Assembly: GCA_002437305.1 (NCBI GenBank)
Contig: DJOW01000017.1
Span: 23,035 to 87,034 of the forward strand
Direction: 5' to 3'
Source: Bacteroidales bacterium UBA6428
Lineage (GTDB): Bacteria > Bacteroidota > Bacteroidia > Bacteroidales > UBA932
DNA: 64,000 nucleotides
This document shows positions 43,143 through 51,682 of the stretch, piece after piece. The first letter of the stretch is position 1, and the number at the start of each line of letters is the position of its first letter. Below the pieces are notes generated by a model. It saw only the letters and a list, made by a program, of their open reading frames with translations, was not told where the DNA came from and made no database searches. Made by a program: the position numbers and the translations under genes.

Positions 43143-43222
43143 CGGGTGCAAAAGGCCAGTTTTCGCCCCCGAATCCCGTCTAAATGTCGCTCTCGGGTGC
43201 AAGAATATTCATTCCGCCCCCG
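43143..43222. repeat. Two imperfect hairpin units CGGGTGCAA...CGCCCCCG between atpG and the DUF1343 gene
   Basis: Each unit is 29 bases, at 43,143-43,171 and 43,194-43,222, beginning CGGGTGCAA and ending CGCCCCCG. Read on the minus strand the first could work as the terminator of the ATP synthase operon (stem, then ATTTTG). Related CGGGnGCAAA units lie in the polyferredoxin gene. Confidence 0.6.
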
Positions 43223-43250
43223 CATTAATCTTACGGGATTTTTTAAAGAG

Positions 43251-44246
43251 CTACTGCATCGAGCCGCCGACTATGTCAAGGATCTCGGAGGTGATCTTCT
43301 GCTGGCGGCCCTTGTTGTACTCAAGAGTCAGTTCCTGGAGAAGATCCTCACCATTGTCCGTCGCGAGCTGCATGGCGACGGTTCGGGCGGCGTGCTCAGC
43401 GGCGGCGCTGTCCAGAAGTGTTGTGAAAACGCGGAGGCGGACAACCTTCGGGATAAGGACCTCGACAAGAGCTTCAGGGGACGGCTCGATGATAAAGTCA
43501 AAGGATTCAACGGCAGAAGCGCCCCGCAAGGAAGCGGGGACAGCGCCCGGCGCATCCTCTGAAACCTTTCCGGCCTGAAATTCAGATGTGGCCTCAGCCA
43601 GGGAAAGGGGCAGATAAGTCTGCCTTGTCGTAGGCTGTGAGGACGTTGATTTATAATGGTTATACACCAACTCAACCTTGTCGAAACGTCCGTTCACAAA
43701 CCCGTCAAGCAGTTCCTGAGCCAAGGCTGAAGCAGCCTCATAGGATGGAGAATCCGACATCTTGGTGAAATCAGAGGGACTGGGAAAGCCAAGTTTTCTC
43801 ATTGCATCAGACATCTTACGGCCCACAGAATAAACCACGATGTCGGAGTCCTCAAGGCCGGCGGAGCGATATTCATTGATCATGGATGTGGCTTCCTTGA
43901 CAACGTTGGAATTGAACGCTCCGCAAAGAGACGAATTGGAGGCAAACGCGACTATCGCCACCCGATGGACCTGACGCTTAGCCATTAATGAATATGTCCC
44001 TGTTTCCTCCCCGTCTGTCCCGGCATTTCCTCCGGTGCCTTCTCCTGCCTCTTTCAGTGACATTTTCACCACCCCCATCAGGTCGATGAGCATGCCACGC
44101 AGGCACTTTTCATACGGAAGCATATTCCCGATCGCCTGCTGCGCCTTATGTAATTTGGCGGAGGCGACCATCTTCATCGCGGACGTGATCTTCAGCGTAC
44201 TGTCCACCGAAGAGATCCTGTCCTTTATTTCCTTAAGGGATGCCAT
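43251..44246 (-). CDS. atpG: ATP synthase F1 gamma subunit
   Basis: 331 residues, longer than the usual 290. N-terminal helix MASLKEIKDRISSVDSTLKI and KITSAMKMVASAKLHKAQ; C-terminal helix LTLEYNKGRQQKITSEILDI. The extra length lies in two low-complexity stretches: EAGEGTGGNAGTDGEETG (about 67-84) and a loop near VSEDAPGAVPASLRGASAVE. Gamma is the rotating shaft linking the membrane ring to the catalytic head. Last gene of the operon, 15 bases after atpA. Confidence 0.93.
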   Translation of the reverse strand: MASLKEIKDRISSVDSTLKITSAMKMVASAKLHKAQQAIGNMLPYEKCLRGMLIDLMGVVKMSLKEAGEGTGGNAGTDGEETGTYSLMAKRQVHRVAIVAFASNSSLCGAFNSNVVKEATSMINEYRSAGLEDSDIVVYSVGRKMSDAMRKLGFPSPSDFTKMSDSPSYEAASALAQELLDGFVNGRFDKVELVYNHYKSTSSQPTTRQTYLPLSLAEATSEFQAGKVSEDAPGAVPASLRGASAVESFDFIIEPSPEALVEVLIPKVVRLRVFTTLLDSAAAEHAARTVAMQLATDNGEDLLQELTLEYNKGRQQKITSEILDIVGGSMQ

Positions 44247-44261
44247 CTGACGCTGTGGATA

Positions 44262-45860
44262 TTATGACTTTTGAGACTGCGCAAGGATAGATTTCACAAC
44301 AAGCGCGGCTTCACTCTCGATGATCCCGGTGATTGTCCCGTCAATTGTGCCGGCGGCCAAAGGATCAAGCACATCTTTCTGATGGACCGATCTCATCCTG
44401 GTCAGAAATTCAGTTTGGAACTCTGGAACCTGATCAATGCTTATGTCACTCATAAGGGCATGGGTGCCGCAATATAGAATAGCCACCTGCTCTCCTACCG
44501 GCATAGGTGAATATTGAGGCTGGATCAGAAGTTTGTTGTTCTTTCGTCCCTTGTCCAAGGCCATTGCCGTCACCTTGTCCATGTCTGAAGAGAACTTCGA
44601 GAAAGACTCAAGCTCGCTGAACTGGGCCTGGTCGATCTTGAGCGTGCCGGCCACCTTTTTCATCGACTTGACCTGGGCGGATCCGCCGACACGCGACACG
44701 GAGATTCCGACATTGATAGCCGGACGCTGCCCTTGGTTGAAAAGATCGGACTCCAGATAAATCTGACCGTCTGTGATCGAGATGACGTTTGTCGGAATGT
44801 ACGCGGACACATCTCCGGCCTGCGTCTCAATGATCGGAAGGGCCGTCAGTGAGCCTCCGGCCTTTACCTTGCCTTTCAAGGATTCCGGCAGATCATTCAT
44901 CCGCTCTGCCACATCCTGCTGATCGATGATCTTGGCAGCCCTCTCCAGAAGTCTTGAATGCAGGTAGAACACGTCTCCTGGGTAAGCTTCACGTCCGGAA
45001 GGACGGCGCAGGATCAAAGACACCTCACGATAGGCCACAGCCTGTTTTGAAAGGTCGTCATAGACGACAAGGGCGGAACGTCCGGTGTCACGGAAATATT
45101 CACCGACAGCCGCGCCGGCGAACGGCGCATAATACTGAAGCGCCGCAGGATCAGCGGCGGTAGCGGCTATCACGACCGTGTAGTCCATCGCCCCTTTTGC
45201 CCGCAGGGTCTGAACGATGTTAGCCACCGTGGACCCCTTCTGGCCAATTGCCACGTAAATGCAATAGACAGGCTTTCCAGCCTCGTAGTCAGAACGCTGG
45301 TTGAGGATCGTGTCGATGGCAATGGCGGTCTTGCCTGTCTGGCGGTCACCAATGATGAGCTCACGCTGTCCTCTTCCGATAGGTATCATAGCATCAATGG
45401 CCTTCAGTCCTGTCTGAAGAGGCTCTGTCACAGGCTGACGGAATATCACCCCGGGAGCCTTGCGCTCAAGCGGCATCTCAGTAAGGTCGCCTTCGATTTT
45501 CCCAAGCCCGTCCAACGGCATGCCAAGCGGGTCAACCACCCTTCCGAGCATCTTCTCTCCGACCTTTATGGAGGCTATGCGTCCGGTTCTGCGGACAGTC
45601 ATGCCTTCCTTGATCTCGTCAGTCGGGCCAAGAAGAACAGCACCGACGTTGTCCTGCTCAAGATTCATCACAACACCCTTGACTCCGCTCCCGAACTCGA
45701 GTAACTCCCCCGCCTCCGCATTGGTCAGGCCATACATTCTGGCCACACCATCGCTGACTTGCAAAACCTTGCCGATTTCCTCGAATTGCAAGGTGGTGTC
45801 AATGTCCTTCAACTGCTCCAGAAGGACCTGGGAGACTTCACTTGGTTTTATGTTGTCCAT
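44262..45860 (-). CDS. atpA: ATP synthase F1 alpha subunit
   Basis: 532 residues. Walker A GDRQTGKTAIAIDTILNQ near 172 and the regulatory nucleotide-site signature PAINVGISVSRVGGSAQVK. It forms the non-catalytic half of the alpha3beta3 head. One base after atpH. Confidence 0.97.
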   Translation of the reverse strand: MDNIKPSEVSQVLLEQLKDIDTTLQFEEIGKVLQVSDGVARMYGLTNAEAGELLEFGSGVKGVVMNLEQDNVGAVLLGPTDEIKEGMTVRRTGRIASIKVGEKMLGRVVDPLGMPLDGLGKIEGDLTEMPLERKAPGVIFRQPVTEPLQTGLKAIDAMIPIGRGQRELIIGDRQTGKTAIAIDTILNQRSDYEAGKPVYCIYVAIGQKGSTVANIVQTLRAKGAMDYTVVIAATAADPAALQYYAPFAGAAVGEYFRDTGRSALVVYDDLSKQAVAYREVSLILRRPSGREAYPGDVFYLHSRLLERAAKIIDQQDVAERMNDLPESLKGKVKAGGSLTALPIIETQAGDVSAYIPTNVISITDGQIYLESDLFNQGQRPAINVGISVSRVGGSAQVKSMKKVAGTLKIDQAQFSELESFSKFSSDMDKVTAMALDKGRKNNKLLIQPQYSPMPVGEQVAILYCGTHALMSDISIDQVPEFQTEFLTRMRSVHQKDVLDPLAAGTIDGTITGIIESEAALVVKSILAQSQKS

Positions 45861-45861
45861 A

Positions 45862-46437
45862 CTAAACTATTCTTCTATTCATTTCTTTGAGTTGATGCCT
45901 GATAACATCTATCTGACGAAGGACACTTGCGTCCAAGACCGTGTCCTCGACTTCGAACACAAATCCACCGATCAGAGACGGATCGACTTTAGTCTTTAGT
46001 ATCAGCCCGTCCCCGGTTTCTTTTTCAATCAGGGCACGCAGGCGCGACTCTAGAGAAGGCCTGCCTGCGACCGATGTCAGAAGCTCGGGATCAGCGATGA
46101 TCAGCGTGGCACGCTTGATGTGGCGCGAGCGGTAATATTCATTAATGAAAGTCATGAACACACGGCGCGCGTAGCCGACTCGGCCATTGCGCACAAGCAA
46201 ACCGACAAACTTTCGCAGGTCCGGAGCCATCTTCCCCTCCAATGATGCGTCAAACAGTCCGATCTTTCGGGAAGCAGGGACTGACGGATTCTCTATGTCA
46301 CGCTGGAATTCAGGAACTCCGGCAAGATTTCTGCAAACGGTCTCAACCTGTTGCACCACAACACTGCCCGAACCGGTCTCATCTACCAGTTCCAGAAGGG
46401 CCGTGGCGTAGCGTGTCGCGATGATTCCTATGTTCAT
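45862..46437 (-). CDS. atpH: ATP synthase F1 delta subunit
   Basis: 191 residues with the OSCP/delta pattern: IIATRYATALLELVDETG at the start, KFVGLLVRNGRVGYARRVF in the middle and KTKVDPSLIGGFVFEVEDTV, then LDASVLRQIDVIRHQL at the end. It joins the head to the peripheral stalk. It lies between atpF and atpA with gaps of one to three bases. Confidence 0.93.
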   Translation of the reverse strand: MNIGIIATRYATALLELVDETGSGSVVVQQVETVCRNLAGVPEFQRDIENPSVPASRKIGLFDASLEGKMAPDLRKFVGLLVRNGRVGYARRVFMTFINEYYRSRHIKRATLIIADPELLTSVAGRPSLESRLRALIEKETGDGLILKTKVDPSLIGGFVFEVEDTVLDASVLRQIDVIRHQLKEMNRRIV

Positions 46438-46440
46438 TTG

Positions 46441-46950
46441 TCAACTTTTCAAGTCCTTGTTAGAGGAGATCTCGTCCATCAGCCTGTCAATAAGGCCTTC
46501 CTGCTCTCCTGAGTCAGCCAGATTCTTCTTCAGCACCCTTTCGGCGACACTGACCGCGACCATCGCGACATCCTTGCGGACGTCTCTCAATGCGCTCTCC
46601 TTCTCGGCGGCGATCTGGGTACGGGCCTGCTCCAGAATCCTTGCGGCTTCTTCACGTGCCTGTGCCTTGGCCTGCTCGACAAGACTGTCCCTCGAAGCAG
46701 CCGCCTCTTTGAGAATCCGGGCCTGCTCCCGCCTTGCCTCCTCTATCATCCGGGACTGTTCATCAGCAAGGTTACGGAGCCTTTCCTCCGCCTCCTTGGC
46801 CGCCTTGATGGAGTCATTGATCCTCTCAGCCCTCTTCTCTACAGATCCGGTGATCATGGGAAAGCCCCATTTGGCCAGCACAAAGAAGACAATGCCGAAA
46901 ATCAGCGTCATCCAGACAAGCAATCCGAAATCAGGAGTGATGAGTGACAT
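46441..46950 (-). CDS. atpF: ATP synthase F0 subunit b
   Basis: 169 residues. One N-terminal membrane helix (FGLLVWMTLIFGIVFFVLA) and a long charged Ala/Glu/Arg coiled coil (KAAKEAEERLRNLADEQSRM) form the peripheral stalk. Confidence 0.95.
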   Translation of the reverse strand: MSLITPDFGLLVWMTLIFGIVFFVLAKWGFPMITGSVEKRAERINDSIKAAKEAEERLRNLADEQSRMIEEARREQARILKEAAASRDSLVEQAKAQAREEAARILEQARTQIAAEKESALRDVRKDVAMVAVSVAERVLKKNLADSGEQEGLIDRLMDEISSNKDLKS

Positions 46951-46953
46951 TGG

Positions 46954-47196
46954 TTATTTCGCGATAAGACAAACAACGATGGCGAACAGACATGCACCCT
47001 CTATGAGGGCACCGACAATGATGGCCGTCATCCTGTAGTGATCCGCCTTCTCTGGCTGGCGGGCACCGGCCTCAAGGGAAGCCGCACCGATCTTACCGAT
47101 ACCGAAAGCTGCGGCGAAAGCAGCCAGTCCAGCGCCGAGGGCCGCACCCAGTCTACCAAGAGACAACGCCTGAAGCAACAATGTAGAAAGTAACAT
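46954..47196 (-). CDS. atpE: ATP synthase F0 subunit c
   Basis: 80 residues, two membrane helices forming a hairpin. The ion-binding Glu is in GALIEGACLFAIVVCL. No full Na+ motif (Q and E-S/T in the right places) is clear, so H+ is likelier than Na+. Confidence 0.93.
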   Translation of the reverse strand: MLLSTLLLQALSLGRLGAALGAGLAAFAAAFGIGKIGAASLEAGARQPEKADHYRMTAIIVGALIEGACLFAIVVCLIAK

Positions 47197-47236
47197 AATT
47201 CTATTATTTAAGATTAACTATTCTGAATATTCCCGG

Positions 47237-48289
47237 TTATTTTGAAGACTCCGGCCTCTGCCGTGACAACCCTATGAAAACCGCGGAGAGCATCGTAAAG
47301 ACATAGGCCTGGATGAAGGACACGAGCAGCTCAAGACAATCCATAAACACGCCCAGCAGTACGGCCACAAATGTGAGGCTGCCGTTCAACGCGGCTCCCA
47401 GCTCCGCTGTCAGGAAAATCACGGCCACAACGCCAAGGATCATGAAGTGCCCGGCCAGGATGTTGGCGAAAAGCCTTACCATAAGGCTGAAAGGCTTGGT
47501 GAAGATGCCGATGATCTCGATCGCCGGCATCAGCGGCACCGGCACTTTAAGCCATGCCGGCACGTCCGGCCAAAGAATGTCCTTCCAGTAATGCTTGTTG
47601 CCGAACAGGTTGACAATGAAGAATGTGAAGAGCGCCAGCACAAGCGTCACAGCGATGTTGCCAGTGATGTTCGCTCCTCCAGGGAAGAACGGGACGATTC
47701 CCATCAGGTTGTTGATGAATATGAAGAAGAACGCTGTCAGCAGGTAAGGCGAGTACCTTCTGTAGTCCGCTCCTACACAGCTCTTGACAACATCGTCCTC
47801 AATCATGGTGACAAGCATCTCCATCAAGCCTACACCGCCTTTGGGAGCCTCCTCACGGGCATCGTGCCTTCTGTACCACCTGGCGGTTCCAAGCACGATG
47901 AACAACAGCAACGTGCAATTGATCATCAGACCGGACACGTTCTTGGTGATGGAAAAGTCCCAAGGCCTTACCTCCGTGCCGTCAGGTGTACGTTCGACAA
48001 TCTTGTTCTCGTACTTGCTTCCCGCCGGAGCGATGTAGAACCCCTTATACTCTCCGTGCTCCAAATGCTTCGAACTGAAGACATGGACACCGTTCCCGGT
48101 TTTGCTCACAACGATCACCGGCAGCGGAATGCTGACAGGATGGCCATTCACGGTGGTGATGTGCCACTCATAAGAGTCACGGACGTGACCGTAGAGGTAC
48201 TCATCCATGTCGAAGCCGCCACTCTTCCCTTCCGCGGCCAAGGACAACGGAATCAAAAGGCCTATGAATATGTAAACCCACTTTCTCAT
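47237..48289 (-). CDS. atpB: ATP synthase F0 subunit a with signal peptide and periplasmic N-terminal part
   Basis: 350 residues from ATG 48,289, one base after the atpC stop. MRKWVYIFIGLLIPLSLAA is a signal peptide; about 100 soluble residues follow before the first membrane helix, a Bacteroidetes feature. The channel part has YLLTAFFFIFINNLMGIVP and the essential Arg in PFSLMVRLFANILAGH. It forms the ion half-channels beside the c ring. Three bases before the start of the gap to atpE there is TTCTGAATATTCC but no clear hairpin. Confidence 0.93.
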   Translation of the reverse strand: MRKWVYIFIGLLIPLSLAAEGKSGGFDMDEYLYGHVRDSYEWHITTVNGHPVSIPLPVIVVSKTGNGVHVFSSKHLEHGEYKGFYIAPAGSKYENKIVERTPDGTEVRPWDFSITKNVSGLMINCTLLLFIVLGTARWYRRHDAREEAPKGGVGLMEMLVTMIEDDVVKSCVGADYRRYSPYLLTAFFFIFINNLMGIVPFFPGGANITGNIAVTLVLALFTFFIVNLFGNKHYWKDILWPDVPAWLKVPVPLMPAIEIIGIFTKPFSLMVRLFANILAGHFMILGVVAVIFLTAELGAALNGSLTFVAVLLGVFMDCLELLVSFIQAYVFTMLSAVFIGLSRQRPESSK

Positions 48290-48290
48290 C

Positions 48291-48557
48291 TCACAGTTCC
48301 ACGCAAGCGACAACCTTGTTGTCATTTATTTCCACGAAACCAGAGGCGATGTCCATGCTGTCCGCCTTTTCTCCGGCGCGGTAGGATATCTTCCCTTTGA
48401 CCAATGATGAGATCAGCGCGGCATGGTCCCTGAGGACCACAAAGCGACCTTCGGTGCCCGGAAACTCAACGAGGTCAACCACAGCATGAACCAAAGTCCT
48501 TTCAGGCGAAAGGACATCCAGAAGTATCCCTGAAGTCTTCTCTGGCATATTCATCAT
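48291..48557 (-). CDS. atpC: ATP synthase F1 epsilon subunit
   Basis: 88 residues from ATG 48,557 (48,554 equally possible), preceded by GGGGAGGGTGAA, a strong ribosome site; a longer reading overlaps atpD. The sequence is the N-terminal beta-sandwich only (LLDVLSPERTLVHAVVDLVE, GRFVVLRDHAALISSLVKG); the C-terminal inhibitory helices of the full 130-residue form are missing, as in other Bacteroidetes. Confidence 0.9.
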   Translation of the reverse strand: MMNMPEKTSGILLDVLSPERTLVHAVVDLVEFPGTEGRFVVLRDHAALISSLVKGKISYRAGEKADSMDIASGFVEINDNKVVACVEL

Positions 48558-48582
48558 TTCACCCTCCCCAAGGTTGAATTTC

Positions 48583-50106
48583 CTATTTTGTTCCAGCGAG
48601 AATCTCCTTGCCCTTTGCAATGGCGTCGTCCAAGGTACCTACGTTCAGGAACGCCTGCTCCGGCAGGTAGTCCACCTCGCCGTCAAGAATCCTGCGGAAA
48701 CCTTCTATTGTGTCCTCGATGGAAACCATCACTCCCGGCACACCTGTAAACTGTTCAGCCACAGCAAACGGCTGGGACAGGAACCTTTGGACACGGCGTG
48801 CCCGGTTGACTGTAATTTTGTCCTCATCCGAAAGCTCATCCATGCCCAGGATGGCGATGATGTCCTGAAGCTCCTTGTTCCTCTGAAGAATCTGTTTCAC
48901 CCTCTGGGCTATGTCATAGTGATCCTGACCCACTATGTTGGGATCAAGAATCCTGGATGTGGATTCCAGCGGATCCACAGCAGGATATATTCCCAGCTCT
49001 GTGATCTTTCGGCTGAGTACAGTCGTGGCGTCGAGATGCGAGAACGTTGTAGCCGGAGCCGGGTCTGTCAAGTCATCCGCCGGAACATAAACAGCCTGAA
49101 CAGAAGTAATGGAACCGTTCTTCGTCGAAGTGATCCGCTCCTGCATCTGACCCATCTCAGTGGCCAGCGTCGGCTGGTAACCCACCGCTGAAGGCATACG
49201 TCCCAAAAGCGCTGAGACCTCGGAGCCGGCCTGGGTGAATCGGAATATGTTGTCGATGAAGAAAAGGATGTCTCTCGGCCCGTCACCTTTGTCACTGTCA
49301 CGGAAAGACTCAGCAAGTGTCAGTCCTGAGAGGGCCACGGACGCACGGGCTCCCGGAGGTTCGTTCATCTGGCCGAAAACCATCGCGACTTGGGACTTCT
49401 CGAGTTCCTTTCTGTCAACCTTGGAAAGATCCCACTGGTTATTCTCCATTGACTTAACGAACTCCTCCCCGTACTTGATTACACCGGACTCTATCATCTC
49501 GCGGAGCAGATCGTTTCCCTCCCTGGTACGCTCCCCCACACCGGCAAAGATGGAAAATCCATTGTGCTTCTTAGCGATATTATTAATCAACTCCTTGATC
49601 AGCACTGTCTTGCCAACGCCTGCACCACCAAACAAACCAATTTTTCCACCTTTGAGATACGGTTCAAGCAGGTCGATGACCTTTATCCCCGTGTAAAGAA
49701 CTTCCTGAGATGTCTTAAGGTCCTCGAATCTCGGAGGTTCCCTGTGGATCGGCAAGGAGTCGCTCTCATCAAGAGGGCCAAGCCCGTCAATGGAATCTCC
49801 GACAACATTCATCACACGGCCGCGAATCTGCGCGCCCACCGGCATCGAGATCGGGGCATGGGTGTTGACAGCCTTCATACCACGTCTAAGGCCGTCAGTG
49901 GTGTCCATTGCGACACATCTTACCGTGTCCTCTCCGATGTGCTGTTGCACTTCTATCACCAAGGCTTTCTTACCCTCGCCCCGGTCCACATCCAACGCGT
50001 CGTGGATGCTTGGGAGCGCGGCCTCATCGGATTCCAAGTCAAAATGGACATCGACAACTGGTCCGATGACCTGAGAAATGTAACCTATGTTCTTATTTTC
50101 TGCCAT
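48583..50106 (-). CDS. atpD: ATP synthase F1 beta subunit
   Basis: 507 residues from ATG 50,106 (MAENKNIGYISQVIGPVVDV); the longer reading adds 21 residues not seen in the family. Walker A GGAGVGKTVLIKELINNI near 165 and the catalytic Glu in GVGERTREGNDL; FIDNIFRFTQAGSEVSALLG follows. First gene of the operon, order D-C-B-E-F-H-A-G as in other Bacteroidales. Confidence 0.97.
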   Translation of the reverse strand: MAENKNIGYISQVIGPVVDVHFDLESDEAALPSIHDALDVDRGEGKKALVIEVQQHIGEDTVRCVAMDTTDGLRRGMKAVNTHAPISMPVGAQIRGRVMNVVGDSIDGLGPLDESDSLPIHREPPRFEDLKTSQEVLYTGIKVIDLLEPYLKGGKIGLFGGAGVGKTVLIKELINNIAKKHNGFSIFAGVGERTREGNDLLREMIESGVIKYGEEFVKSMENNQWDLSKVDRKELEKSQVAMVFGQMNEPPGARASVALSGLTLAESFRDSDKGDGPRDILFFIDNIFRFTQAGSEVSALLGRMPSAVGYQPTLATEMGQMQERITSTKNGSITSVQAVYVPADDLTDPAPATTFSHLDATTVLSRKITELGIYPAVDPLESTSRILDPNIVGQDHYDIAQRVKQILQRNKELQDIIAILGMDELSDEDKITVNRARRVQRFLSQPFAVAEQFTGVPGVMVSIEDTIEGFRRILDGEVDYLPEQAFLNVGTLDDAIAKGKEILAGTK

Positions 50107-50197
50107 CTCTGAATATGGTTGATTAAATGCCGCCAACAAGCGACGAAGATCCACTTCTGAAAATTTCAAGCCAAGTTAAGCAGAATTTCCCTAATTG

Positions 50198-50233
50198 ACA
50201 AAAAAGCGGGCCGATTTTAAAACCGAACCCGCC
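50198..50233 (-). terminator. Terminator of enolase
   Basis: On the minus strand GCGGGTTCGGTTTT pairs with AAAATCGGCCCGC and is followed by TTTTTT. It lies about 45 bases past the enolase stop and upstream of atpD. Confidence 0.85.
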
Positions 50234-50275
50234 TTTAGCAGACTTTTTGATATTCCGTTAAGGAATCATTACAAG

Positions 50276-51583
50276 TTATTTAAGCTTCGCATAACCATAC
50301 TTCGACGTGTCACCAAGCTCAATCTCGATCTTCATCAGGCGATTATACTTGGCAATACGATCGGTTCTGCTGAGAGAGCCGGTCTTGATCTGACCACTGT
50401 TCGTAGCGACAGCGATGTCAGCGATGGTGGTGTCCTCAGTCTCACCTGAACGATGAGAGGTTACAGTGGTGTAGCCGTGGCGATGAGCCATCTCGATAGC
50501 GTCAAGAGTCTCTGTCAGAGAGCCGATCTGGTTCACCTTGATAAGGATGGAATTGGCCGCACCCATCTTGATGCCCTTCTCAAGGTATTTGGTGTTGGTC
50601 ACGAAGAGGTCGTCACCCACGAGCTGGCATTTGCTTCCGATGGCAGAAGTGAGCTTAACCCAACCATCCCAGTCTTCCTCGCTGAGCCCGTCCTCGATGG
50701 AGTCAATAGGGTATTTGCTGATGAGTTCCTCAAGATAAGCGATCTGCTCCTCTGTTGAGAGCTTCTTACCCTCAGGATCCTTGGCCATGCCGGTCTTGAG
50801 CTGCTTGTAGTCATAGAAGAACTTGTCACCCTCCTTGAAGCAGAACTCGGAAGCGGCGCAGTCCATGGCGATGGTGATGTCAGAACCAGGCTTGTAGCCG
50901 GCCTTCTCGATGGCCAGCATAATGCAGCCGAGAGCATCGTTGATGCCGTCAAGCTTCGGAGCGAAACCACCCTCATCACCGACAGCGGTTGAAAGGCCGC
51001 GGCCCTTCAGAACCTTCTGAAGAGCATGGAACACCTCTGCGCCCATTCTTACACCCTCCGCGATGCTCTTGGCACCGACCGGACGGATCATGAACTCCTG
51101 GAAAGCGATAGGGGCGTCAGAGTGCGCGCCACCGTTGATGATGTTCATCATAGGAACAGGAAGCACATGTCCGTTCGTTCCTCCGATGTAACGGTAAAGA
51201 GGAATGTCAAGATAGTTTGCAGCTGCGTGGGCGACAGCGAGGGAAACTCCAAGAATGGCGTTGGCGCCAAGATTGCTCTTCGTCGCGGTTCCATCAAGTT
51301 TGATCATGGCCTCATCGATTGCCCTCTGCTCAAGGCAGGACATTCCGATGACCTCAGGGGCTATCTTCTCGTTGATGTTGGCCACTGCCTTAAGAACGCC
51401 CTTTCCTCCGTAGCGCTTAGGATCACCGTCACGGAGCTCAAGAGCCTCGTTCTCTCCGGTGGACGCGCCTGATGGAACGGAGGCGACTCCGATGATGCCA
51501 GACTCGAGTTCAACTTCGCACTCAATTGTAGGATTTCCTCTTGAATCAAGAATCTCCCTACCGGTAACACGTACAATTCTCAT
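50276..51583 (-). CDS. eno: Enolase
   Basis: 435 residues, full length. GREILDSRGNPTIECEVEL at the start, GDEGGFAPKLDG, IEDGLSEEDWDGW, LVGDDLFVTNTKYL, and the signature ILIKVNQIGSLTETLDAI, then SHRSGETEDTTIAD. It turns 2-phosphoglycerate into phosphoenolpyruvate. Codon use is of the highly expressed kind and the word GAATAT, common elsewhere in the window, is absent. Confidence 0.98.
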   Translation of the reverse strand: MRIVRVTGREILDSRGNPTIECEVELESGIIGVASVPSGASTGENEALELRDGDPKRYGGKGVLKAVANINEKIAPEVIGMSCLEQRAIDEAMIKLDGTATKSNLGANAILGVSLAVAHAAANYLDIPLYRYIGGTNGHVLPVPMMNIINGGAHSDAPIAFQEFMIRPVGAKSIAEGVRMGAEVFHALQKVLKGRGLSTAVGDEGGFAPKLDGINDALGCIMLAIEKAGYKPGSDITIAMDCAASEFCFKEGDKFFYDYKQLKTGMAKDPEGKKLSTEEQIAYLEELISKYPIDSIEDGLSEEDWDGWVKLTSAIGSKCQLVGDDLFVTNTKYLEKGIKMGAANSILIKVNQIGSLTETLDAIEMAHRHGYTTVTSHRSGETEDTTIADIAVATNSGQIKTGSLSRTDRIAKYNRLMKIEIELGDTSKYGYAKLK

Positions 51584-51625
51584 AATAAAAAATATTAATT
51601 GACTAACTGTTTTTGATTCATTCTC

Positions 51626-51656
51626 AAAAAAAGGCCGGGGTTGAAACCCAGCCTTT
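51626..51656 (-). terminator. Terminator of the OmpA-like gene
   Basis: On the minus strand AAAGGCTGGGTTTCAACCCCGG pairs within itself (GGCTGGGTT/AACCCCGGCC) and is followed by seven T. Confidence 0.85.
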
Positions 51657-51682
51657 ATTTATTTTCAATTATCGCGCCATAA

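Noticed and set aside
47447..48400. Plus-strand open frame of 317 codons opposite atpB
   Set aside because: Antisense of a certain gene with His/Arg/Gln-rich random composition.
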